Source: Cenococcum geophilum 1.58 (taxonomy: Eukaryota > Ascomycota > Dothideomycetes > Gloniales > Gloniaceae). From it: a stretch of 64,000 nucleotides of DNA. The DNA lies in contig KV748216.1 of the NCBI GenBank assembly GCA_001692895.1, forward strand, positions 1,178,001-1,242,000, in the 5' to 3' direction. The position numbers were made by a program, and so were the translations under genes. The notes beneath the pieces were generated by a model. The model ran no database searches. It was not told the origin of the DNA and worked only from the letters and a program-made list of their open reading frames with translations. How positions within the stretch are numbered: the stretch's first letter is position 1; each line of letters opens with the position of its first letter. Positions 55,270 to 64,000 of the stretch are shown piece by piece.

Positions 55270-58200
55270 TATAAAAGCGCTATATAGCTTATTTATAACC
55301 CTTTAGGTCTTCCTCTAGCTGCCAGGTTATATTCTTATAATATTTCCATTTAATCTTATAAGTTAGGCCCTAGGGGTCTTCGTTGTGTATATTAAGGATT
55401 TTCTTAAACTCCCATTTGTCTTCTATATTACCATTATTATCTCTCTTTACCACTCGTCCTTGTACATTACGACGCTCTATAGTATTAATATTTACTTAGC
55501 CAGGGATCTCTTTAGTAGCCTAAAGGCGGACCTTAGATATATAAAAGGATTTATTTACTTAGATGTGATCCGGGAGGTTTACTATAACTACCCCTTAGTA
55601 TACTGCGAGTACGGGGTATAGGCCGTCCCATTTATCGTCCTATTTCTTTTTAGGTCTGTTTATCTTTATATTTTCTAAGCTAACTATAACTATATCGCCT
55701 TTATAGAATAACGCGCTCTTATCCCTATAGGTATTAGCATTATCTTTATAGCGTTACTATAAAATCCGGGCTAGGGCCTTAAGCTATATTAATATCTGCT
55801 TAAAGCGGTTGGCCATAAAGTCTACGCGGAAGAACTCCTTCTTTATTTATACTAATAGTGTTAGTAGGTAGGGGCTAGTAGGCTTAATTCCAAGGCGAGG
55901 GTTAAAGCCATAGTTTGTAAAAAACGGGGAGATACCTATACTCTCGTTAACTTAGTTATTTATAGTAAACTTAGCAAGTAGCAGATAGTTAACCTAGTTG
56001 TCCTATATAAAGCTAACAAAAGCACAAAGGTATTTATTTACGGCAGCGTTAATAATTTTAGTTTAGCCGTCTGTTTTTAGGTGCTAGGCTAAGCTTAGTT
56101 ATAAGGTTATCTTAAGGCGTTTACTTAGTTGTTGCCAGAAGTTGCTAATAAATTATATACTATAATTGGAGATAATTGTGCTTGGTATACTGTAGAGCTT
56201 ATATACATTATTAACAAAGCTATTAACTAGCTCCTCTATTAAGAGTCCTATTACTAAAATAAGGTGTTATATTTTAGTTAGGCGGTCTATAATAATAAGG
56301 ATATGTTTATATACCTTACTGTGGCGTTAGTATACTAGCAGTATTATAATATAGTTAATTAAGATATCGGTCTATGGGCGGGTGGGTAATTTTAGTAGCT
56401 TTAGGAAACCAGGCGGGGCAGAACAGGGGGTCTTAGTGCGAAAGTATAGGGCATAGTCTTTAACAAAGGTAGCTATAAACTAGAAGATTCCTAGCCACCA
56501 GTATATTTAGTTTAAGAGGTTAAAAGTCTTAACCTAGCCGGGGTAACTAGCGGGGCCGCTACTATAAGAGCGATGGGTAACTTCTAGGCGGAGGTCTAGG
56601 GCGTTAGGGATAAAGAGATATTAGTAGAAGTAGATCTATCTATTAACAATACTATATTCTAACTTATTGCAATAAAGTAGTTTCCTAATCTTCTTTAGCT
56701 AACGGCAAGCTTTCTAATTACGTAGGGCTGCCACTATATCTCTTATAAGTTTATTCTCCTAGTATCCTAGCCGGATTAACTTATCTAGTAACTTTTCGGC
56801 TATTTTGGGGTCTAGAGCGGCTATAAACTCCGCGTTATTAGAGTTACGGGACTTATATAGTAATTTTTCTAAGATTATAGGGTTAACTTTCTAGGGCGGT
56901 ATAACGACTTAGGCTTAGTAGCGGAGGCGTTTATTATTAATGTCCTTAGGCCTTATTCCTAGTAGCTAGCTTAGGGCGTTAAGGAGCGTAGCTTTGCTAC
57001 TAGGTCTGTATATAATTATAAAGTTAAACTATAAAAGGAACTCTACCCACCGGACTTAGCGCTAGTTTAGCTGCTTAGTAGTTATAAACGTCTATAGGTT
57101 CTTATAGTCGGTAATAATTTTAAATAGCTCCTTAGTCCCTTATAGCTTAGGACGCTATTTCTCTAAAGCCTTAATAATAGCTAAGAGTTCTTTATTATAG
57201 ATCTTATAGTTATACTCTAGCATAGAGTGCTTTGCGGAGAAGAATGCGACCAGTCTTAATTTTCCGTTATTATTATACTGGGAAAGGACTCTGCCGGAAG
57301 CCTAATTTAATACATTTATCTCTACTACTGTTTTCTTTGTGTAGTTATAGTATGCTAGTACTAGTGCTAAAGTAAAGGCTCCCTTAAGGGCCTTAAATAA
57401 TTTAGCTTATTTTAGTCCCCATAGCCATCCAATATCCTTCTTTAGGAGTTTTATTATAGGTATAGTAATGGCAGAGTAGCCTTAGATAAATTGTTGGTAG
57501 AAGTTCGCGAAACTAAGAAATTGTTATAGTTCTTTAATTAATATTAGGTCCTTCCATTTCTATAAGGCCTATACCTTTTTAGGGTCTATAGTTATGCCAT
57601 TAGTTAAGATAATTAAGCCGAGGTATTTTATTTTAGTAGAGTAGAACTTAAACTTATTAATATTAATCTAAAGTCCAGCATTGCCGAGTCTTTAGATAAC
57701 TTTATTTATATACTTAGTATACTTAGCGCGTATTTTAAAAAAGACAAAAATGTTATTAAGGTAGGCAGTATAGTAGTTATTAAGGGCGTTATATAGAATA
57801 TGGTTAATATAGTTCTAGAATATAGTAGGTGCGTTACAGAGGCTAAATAGTATAACTAGCATTTTATAGAGTCCAAACCGGGTAATAAATGCTATAAGCC
57901 ACTTATAGCCCTCCGTAATCCGGATCCGGTTAAACGCAGCAATTATATTAAGTTTAGTAAAGTACTTAACACTATAGAGTGCGTTAAGCGTCTCGCGGAT
58001 TAGTGGCAGTAGGTATTAATTTTTAATAGTAACTATATTTAGGCCTTAGTAGTTATAACAGATTTATACACCGCCACTAGGCTTAGTAGTAAGGAGGAGT
58101 AGTACAGCAGCTAGTAAGGTTAATTCGCGGATAAAACCCTTATCTAGCATCTTATTAATCTACTTCTTTACACACCTAAGTTCAGTAGGTAAGAGTAGTC

Positions 58201-60560
58201 TGTTTTTATAGTATAGGGCCTAGTTTCCAGGGGTAATCTTAATTTTATAGTCCCATAGTTAGTAAGGGGGTAGCTTATCTGCGTTTTTAGGGAGGAAGTG
58301 CTTAATATATTCACTAAACTCCTTTAGTAGGCGTTATAGAATGTCTTTGCAGGTTAATCCCGGTTTACCTTTTAGGAATTTTTTAACATTAGTATCAACT
58401 ATCTTCCGACGTAAAAGCTTAGGTTTAGTTTTTAGATTTATCTTAAGGAAGTTATAGAAATAGGGGGGGAGTACTTTACGGGCTTCCTTTATTATATAGT
58501 TGCCTTCCACCAGTTAGCGGAAAGACCTTTCTAATAGGTTTGGTACTTCTATTAGGCCTATAGGCAGCTCTTTAAGCAGCTATCAGTACTTATCTTATTT
58601 AACTAGTTCTACTAGCTCCGCCATATAGATCCTTATTACCTTTACATCTTTTTGTTTATAGAACTAGGTAAAATTAATAGTATAAGTGTATTTAATATCG
58701 TCTAGGTTAGGGCGTATCTAGTTCTCTAGTGCTATGGCTGGGCTAGCACAGCTTAGTCAGCCTAGGGGGGCGGAAACGAGGCGGTAGCCCTATATAGTAC
58801 GCGCGGGAGACGGGTATAAGGTTAGGCGTTGCGGTAGTACAGTTTCTATTATCTAGGTCTCGGTAGTTCCATAGCCAGTCCTTACTATAACACAAGCTAT
58901 AGTGTGCGTATATAGCATATAGCTTAGTTCTAGGTGTTGGGCTAGGCGGCTAGGGTTTAAATAGTGCCTAGGTTAGGGTTAGATTCTTAATAGTAGCAGT
59001 GTAAAGCGGACCTTCTTCCTTGGTCTTAGCAGGGCTGGCTAGCCCGTTATTTTAGTCTTAAGTGCTAGGNTAGTCNAGTCTTNNANTATCTCGTTTCTTT
59101 NTAGNTATATAGGCTCNCCTTTATTAGGAACGTCTTTTACTATTAGGGCTTTATATATAGTCCTAGGCACTAGGCTTAGTAGTGCTAAGTATCTATATAG
59201 GGCGTCCCTGCTAACGTCAGCTATCCCCTACGGAAGGTAGTGCTTAGAGTAGTAGTCTAAGTTAAAGTGGATCTTAAGTTTCCTAAAGCTAGGACGGGGC
59301 TTATACTTTTAAAGCCAGGGCATACCTAGGATAATTAGGGTAATAGGTAAGAGTTTAGTAACAAAAAAGAGTATGGCTTTAGTATGGAGGCCGATTAATA
59401 TTTAGGCGGTAAAGTAGTCCGTAATAAGCGAAGTTGGGATGCTGTTTGCGAGGCATAGTGGCCTAGGTATTAGCAGCTTCTTAGTTATAATGTTATACTT
59501 TCTTACAATAGACTCTATATCGGTAAATGCTATTATAGTACTACCGGAGTCTACTAGGCTTACTATATTAATATAAACTTAGGGGTATAGGTTACGTAAT
59601 AAGGAGAGTTGGGTTTAAATAAGGATTAATTTCTTATTACTGTTTACTAATTTAAGATTAAGTAGCAGTTTACTAATAAAAAGGACTAATTAATCTAGTA
59701 ACAGGGACCTAATCTCTTCGTCTTCCTCCTTATATAGTTTAGACCCTTAAATATAACTTAGTCTAAGGGTTTACCTTTTAACAACTAGGGTACGGGGCTG
59801 TCTTAGTAGGGCGGTCTAGTGTCTATCTAACTGGCGGTGTTAGTCTTGGTTTTAGTTAGGGTATAGAAAGATAATACCTTACTAACGACGTGGCCGTATT
59901 CGTATTCGCTAGCGCGAAGTTGCTAATACTAGGCGTTGTTAACGGGTTAGGCTCCTATATAGGGTATAGTTTGGAGTAACTAAGCTATAGGGTTAAAGGG
60001 GGGGGGTTGTCTGCTGCGGCTATAATAGGCTCCGCGGTTACCGCGTTTATAATAAACTCTACAGTTGCCGCGTCCGCGGTTATTAGTTCGCGTTATTTAA
60101 TAGGGTGGCATTAGGACTAGGTTTACTATCTTAGTAAGGTTATAGGCATCCTTCTAGTGGCCAGGCAGGCCATAGGTAAGGTATAGTCTATTATTAACGC
60201 AGCGCTTACGCTCCATGTCTAAGATTTTATTAAGGTCTATAGGTTCTCTAGTTACTACTAGGGTTGGGGTTAATATAGGGGCGGAGGCTTAGGCAGGTAG
60301 GCGGTAGTTAGCGTTCTTCTTAAGGTTAGCTTAGTGTGTATAGTTCGCGAGGTTCTTAGCGAATACGTTTATCTACTTGCTCTAACCTATATAGTCACTA
60401 TTGTTAATTTTATAGGTAAGTCCAAGTACCAGCTCTTCTATCTTTAGAGAGATAAACTTTTGGAGTAGGTCTACCTTCTATTTATCTATCTTCTTAGCGC
60501 GGACTATTAGCTTATTAAGCTCTCCCTTCTAGAACTAGTAATTACGCTTGCCGTAGTACT
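55270..60560 (-). pseudogene. Decayed gag-pol of the minus-strand gypsy element
   Basis: In the minus frame, gag is at about 60560-60100, with a zinc knuckle whose Cys codons are now Tyr (YLTYGLPGH-stop-KDAY). Protease is at about 59560-59300 (SLVDSGSTIIAFTDIES, active-site DSG intact, then FVTKLLPITLIILGMPWL). Reverse transcriptase is at about 58620-57500, with YLNNIFVF near 57741-57765. RNase H is at about 57340-56950 ([20 protein letters not shown]). Integrase is at about 56830-56000, with its zinc module changed (HRSYSSGPASYPG; YALY for CALC), then PCSAPPGFLKLLKL and ILIIIDRLTKI. A chromodomain is at about 55420-55270 (KIKWKYYKNITWQLEEDLK). Stops are mainly TAG for Trp. Confidence 0.88.
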
Positions 60561-60582
60561 TACTACAAGGTTCCGTTACACA

Positions 60583-60996
60583 TTTCTACCTTTTCTCCTT
60601 ACTAATCCTACTAGAGGATTTCTAGGGAGATTAGGCTAGAAGGTAGTAGAAAAACTAGCTAAAAAAGACTAGTATAGTTATTTTCTTTTTCTATTAGAAG
60701 TAGAAAAAACTACTAAAAAAAAGGACTTGTTAGGCTTTTACTAGCAGAAAAGCCCTAAAGGCAATCCTCCTCTTACTAAGGAAAATCTGACTAAAGGAGA
60801 TATAGAAAAGTACCTACACCCCCTATTTTATTAGGCTTTTACTTTCTATAGAAGAAAAGCCTAGGAAAAGTCTATGTTTTGTATTTTTAGTGGTAGCGGT
60901 AGTAGTAGTAGTAGTTTTGGTGTTCCTGTCTGTGCTTCGCTTACAAGCTAGGGCCCCTTTTGCCAAGGCCTCTGCCGCAGAACAAAGGGGGTAATA
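60583..60996. other. Transition zone between repeat domain and gene region
   Basis: TpA density falls and a (GTA)n microsatellite lies at 60893-60915. No gene is convincing. An 82-codon minus-strand frame (60823-61071) overlaps the microsatellite and the MITE and is rejected. Confidence 0.45.
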
Positions 60997-61420
60997 ACGT
61001 ATTCGGTAAGCTAATGGGCCACGCAAGCTAATGGGCCACCTTAAAACCCCACCAAAAATTAGAAAACTCATACCTTAATATCTTAACAACCACTTTATAA
61101 TAAATTCTAATAATTTAGATTTAGACTTTTATATATACTTTACAGCTTCTATTAAAGTTGCATAGTAAATAGTTAAGTGGTTTTTAAGATATTAAAATTT
61201 GGGGGCTTTTAGGGGCTAAATTAAGGCCAAATTACTATATCTTAAAAACTACTAAACTATTTACTATGCAACTTTAACAGAAGCTGCAAAGTATATATAA
61301 AAGTCTAAATCTAAATTATTAGAATTTATTATAAAGTGGTTGTTAAGATATTAAGGTAAGTTTTGATAGGTTTTGAGGTGGCCCATTAGCTTGCGTGGCC
61401 CATTAGCTTACCGAATACGT
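60997..61420. mobile_element. 424-bp palindromic MITE with TA target duplication
   Basis: The ends are ACGTATTCGGTAAGC and GCTTACCGAATACGT, flanked by TA on both sides (60995-60996 and 61421-61422). Complementarity continues inward for about 200 bp per arm, including a direct GCTAATGGGCCA doublet at each end and the block AAGTTGCATAGTAAATAG with its complement. Only about 30 bp at the centre (near 61200-61230) is unpaired. There is no coding capacity. TA duplication and terminal inverted repeats suggest Tc1/mariner (pogo/Fot1-like) mobilisation. It shows less RIP damage than the elements to its left. Confidence 0.88.
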
Positions 61421-61422
61421 TA

Positions 61423-61972
61423 ATGAGAATGAATCTACCTCTAGCTCGCTAAGTAGGCGGAGTTAGGTCTTAGGAGTTGGAAAAACGATAGTTTTTGATG
61501 GTAAGATGGGTATGCGTAAGTTTGGAAGTGCGACGCCACCTTTTGGTAAGGTTGCATGTGCGGTGAAGGTTTCTGGTCCCGGGTTATAACTGATTTGAAA
61601 ATCAAAGTTCGCCAAAACGCCGACCCGCCGACAAATAACTAGTAAAACTTTAAATCGGTTACTCAGGGACCGGTTAAAACCCCGTTAACCACGTTATATA
61701 CAACTAGGAAATTGTATAAAAAGAACTATAGATATATACAAGTTAAATATACGCCGCGTTTTAGCCTGAAGAGGGAGGATCTAAGCTTGTTAAGGGGGGG
61801 TGGGGATGTATAACTAGCGGCGGCCGGATTTAAGACCTTTTAACGAAGGGTTGGCCTAAAACTGTTTAGTGTGCGGTTAAACCTCGGATGAAGGTCTAGA
61901 ATCGAGATGTAAGATTCTGCCCAAAACTCCTGCACGCCAAAGTTCACGAAATTTTGCACCTAAGACTTTCAT
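61423..61972 (+). promoter_or_regulatory. Upstream region of the APH/AIM9-like gene
   Basis: Composition is normal, with CA/TG dinucleotides present. A TATA-like TATAAAAAG lies at 61715-61723, about 250 bp before the first ATG. A G8 run lies near 61793-61802. No other gene is seen. The transcription start cannot be told from sequence alone. Confidence 0.35.
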
Positions 61973-63884
61973 ATGTCCTCTTCCATCCTCCGACCAGCTA
62001 TTTCTTGCCAATCTCGTCTGCCTCACCTGACAGTCTTGTTTACGCAGATGAGGTGGTTTCAGCGTCGGAAATCCTCCAGCGTTTCATGGGCGCCCGCGTC
62101 ATCAGTAACATCCGCCAAACCCCAATCATGTGCCACACTTGTTAATGATCAGCTAAGGCCGGAATTTTGTGGACCTCCTTCTCAAGACTGCGACGAGGAG
62201 AGTATTTATCGCTACACGTCTGGAAGATGGGTCTGGAATGAGAAGGAGCAACTTTCTTGCCGCTATATTAAGTTTAACATAACAGAACTCACTCGGATCG
62301 CGGCACAGGTGACTAGATCAAAGTCCTGTATCCAAGTGCAGAAACTTCCAGAGGGGAACTTCAGCAAAGTTTTCCTGATTACGATGGACGATGGCAAGGA
62401 AGTCATTGCAAAACTTCCGAATCCAAACGCTGGGCGCGCACACTTTACTACAGCCAGTGAGGTAGCGACGATGAACTACGTAAGGACCATTTGCTATGCA
62501 AATTATTTTATTTAACGTAATATGCTGTTTAGGTTCGAGATATCCTTAATATTCCAACCCCAAAGGTGTATACCTGGAGTTCCTCTACTGATAACCCGGT
62601 TGGAGCTGAATACATTATCATGGAACGGAGCCGCGGAATTGAGCTAGGTAAAATTTGGGATGACCTCCCAGGCCCCGATAAATTTGAGATTGTTAAAAAG
62701 CTCGTCGAGTTCGAGAAAGCGTATGTATCCACTCGATTCCCCATGTACGGAAGCCTGTATCATGCAAAGGATCTCCCGGAAGTTCTGCCCTGCCAACTCG
62801 TTGATCTTGATTCGAAAATAGACGACACAGTTCATTCAGTCTTTGCAGTTGGACCTACTACAAACCGGGCATTCTTCGATGATGGCAGAGATGCCGTAGA
62901 TGTAGATCGAGGTCCCTGTAAGCGCCACCTCCCCCCGTCTCTGGGTTAAATCTGATCGAACCTTCAATAGGGTTATCACTTGAAGATTATATCCTTTCTC
63001 GAGCCCATCGCGAGCTTGCATGTTTGCAGAGGTTTTCGAAATTTCCCCGTCAGCAGGGTCTCTTCTATGGGCCAGGCCAGTATCTGCCTAACAAAGAATC
63101 TAAGAAAGAAACGCTTCAAAATTACATTAAAGTTGCAACGTTCTTATTACCGAAAGACAGGACGCTCTCTAAACCCGTCCTTTGGCATCCTGACCTACAC
63201 GGAGACAACATCTTCGTTAATCCAAGCCAACCAACCGAGATTTTTACTATCATCGATTGGCAGGCCGTGAACCTCTCGCCGCTATTTCTTCAGGCTCGCC
63301 ATCCAGCGCTCATCGAATTCGAAGGGCCGATCCCCGACGGGTTCCAATCGATTAACCTTCCCGAAAATTTTGACGACCTGAGTCCGGAGGAACAGCTTGA
63401 GGCAAAGAAACTCCGAGCCGCCCAATCACTCTATAAGCTCTACGAGATTCAGCTAATCCAAGAATGCCCTGATATCGCTCGCGCGTTGCGGTTTCGGCAT
63501 TCGCTCCCTGGCCAAATCACAGGCTTATCTGGCTCCATCTTCAGCGATGGCGAACCAATTGTTCAAGGAATGCTCATGCGGCTGCAGGAGGAATGGTCGA
63601 CATGCGTTGGACTGTCCGTCCCCTGCCCGCTTTCTTTTACCGTGGAAGAGAAAGATCGGCAAAGAGAAGATGAAGCAAAGTGGAGCAAAGGTGTTGAGCT
63701 GATGGACGAATTTCTTGGTCAAGTCGGCGCGTATTGGGGATGGGATGGCTGGGTCAATCATAAAAATTACGAAGTTATGAAAGAGCGTTTGGAACGATGC
63801 CGCGAGGATTTCTTAAGTCGCCACTCGGTGGTAGATAAAGAAAAAGGGCAGTGGATGGAGGTCTGGCCATTTATAGATAGATAA
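61973..63884 (+). CDS. APH-fold kinase-like protein, AIM9-like family (three exons, 601 aa)
   Basis: Exons 61973-62479, 62533-62917 and 62971-63884 join to 1,806 bases, giving 601 residues plus TAA. Both junctions restore conserved sequence: MNY|VRDILNIPTPKVY and DRGP-W-LSLEDYIL (the Trp codon is split T|GG). A nucleotide-loop-like LPEGNFSKVF lies at about residues 125-134, followed by Lys147. The catalytic-loop HPDLHGDN is at residues 370-377, and the metal-binding IIDW has Asp393. These belong to the aminoglycoside-phosphotransferase/choline-kinase fold (PF01636), in the fungal group named after mitochondrial AIM9. The substrate is unknown. The segment from Met26 (MRWFQRRKSSS) is basic and may be a mitochondrial presequence, so Met26 (62048) is an alternative start. 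There is no RIP damage. It is the only intact gene in the window. Confidence 0.92.
62480..62532 (+). other. Intron 1 (53 bp)
   Basis: GTAAGG donor and GTTTAG acceptor, with a TTTAAC branch-like word about 20 bp before the acceptor. Its removal restores a continuous conserved frame. Reading through gives a stop at 62513-62515. Confidence 0.9.
62918..62970 (+). other. Intron 2 (53 bp)
   Basis: GTAAGC donor and CAATAG acceptor, with a CTGAT branch-like word about 17 bp before the acceptor. Removal joins T to GG to make a Trp codon. Reading through gives a stop at 62947-62949. Confidence 0.9.
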
Positions 63885-64000
63885 AACAAGTCGCTCCGTT
63901 ATTAAGGCTCCTTAAATATAATTTATCTACTATTCCGGTATTGCTTAGTCTATATTAACTTATTTATTTAGCTATATATAGAAATCTTCTTATTTATTGT
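63885..64000. other. AT-rich sequence after the gene
   Basis: TpA-rich composition resumes within about 20 bp of the stop codon. No terminator or polyadenylation signal is certain. AAATATAA at about 63914 could act in 3' end formation. Confidence 0.4.

Larger units (their letters stand above)
54692..60582 (-). mobile_element. Ty3/gypsy element, minus strand, 5' LTR missing
   Basis: Reading right to left it carries gag, protease, reverse transcriptase, RNase H, integrase, chromodomain, two palindromes, polypurine tract and 3' LTR. It inserted into the plus-strand copy of its own family at 54691. The right end stops near 60582 without a matching 187-bp LTR. The last 35 bp there resemble the end of the 421-bp chromovirus LTR (CTACAAGGTTCCGTTACA against CTACAAGGCTCCGTTACA). 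Eight N bases lie at 59070-59117. Confidence 0.85.

Noticed and set aside
55385-55621. 78-codon plus-strand frame
   Set aside because: It is antisense to the integrase C-terminus and chromodomain of the minus-strand gypsy element.
1-60990. AT-rich sequence as mitochondrial DNA
   Set aside because: It carries nuclear LTR retrotransposons with target duplications and RIP-type changes, and continues without break into a spliceosomal-intron gene.
60823-61071. 82-codon minus-strand frame with poly-Thr
   Set aside because: It combines a (GTA)n microsatellite with one arm of the MITE; no protein character.
61954-62145. 63-codon plus-strand frame overlapping the start of the intact gene
   Set aside because: Shadow in another frame; the frame from 61973 joins to conserved exons by two well-formed introns.

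Overview
This window looks like a strip of repeat-rich heterochromatin from a filamentous ascomycete (Pezizomycotina). Almost all of positions 1 to about 60,990 is AT-rich and full of TpA. Old transposable elements there can still be read in frame over long distances, but their Trp codons (TGG) have become TAG, Gln codons (CAA) have become TAA, and Cys/His ligands have become Tyr. CpG is still common. This is the pattern expected of repeat-induced point mutation (RIP) acting mainly at CpA. Nothing in this part looks like an active gene. I ran no computation; all domain calls are from reading translations.

Layout. 484-644 is a solo LTR with a CTAAG target duplication. 712-8719 is a complete but RIP-killed Ty3/gypsy chromovirus (421-bp LTRs, ATAAG duplication), followed by the 3' end of another chromovirus (8877-9240). 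9966-15681 is a complete RIP-killed Ty1/copia element (173-bp LTRs, AATAC duplication). 16661-16905 is a Gly-X-Y (collagen-like) repeat. 17.5-22.1 kb holds several decayed reading frames that do not look like known transposon proteins.

22.4-37.6 kb holds two direct copies, about 9.1 kb apart, of a unit made of an 81-bp tandem array, a decayed SNF2-family helicase gene of about 1,250 codons on the minus strand, and an upstream repeat block. Between them are a coiled-coil relic and a GAGCTC-rich repeat field with long inverted arms. 37589-37771 is a 183-bp fold-back MITE. 38.5-40.8 kb is a decayed Plavaka-type DNA transposase. 41.2-53.2 kb is mostly tandem repeats of many periods (21, 27, 30, 54 bp and others), with a few unrecognised relics and a tRNA-like fragment. 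53.2-60.6 kb holds two inverted copies of one gypsy family: a minus-strand element interrupts a plus-strand fragment exactly at its 187-bp LTR.

The edge of the repeat domain is marked by a 424-bp palindromic MITE with TA duplications (60997-61420). After it comes the only clearly intact gene: a three-exon protein of 601 residues of the APH/AIM9-like kinase-fold family (61973-63884), with normal codon use and no RIP damage. The last 116 bases turn AT-rich again, so the gene may sit on a small island.

Most unusual are the twice-repeated SNF2 helicase unit with its 81-bp array, the cluster of unrecognised decayed genes beside it, short hyphenated palindromes shared by unrelated elements, and the antisense Cys-rich/coiled-coil frame at the 3' end of the chromovirus.
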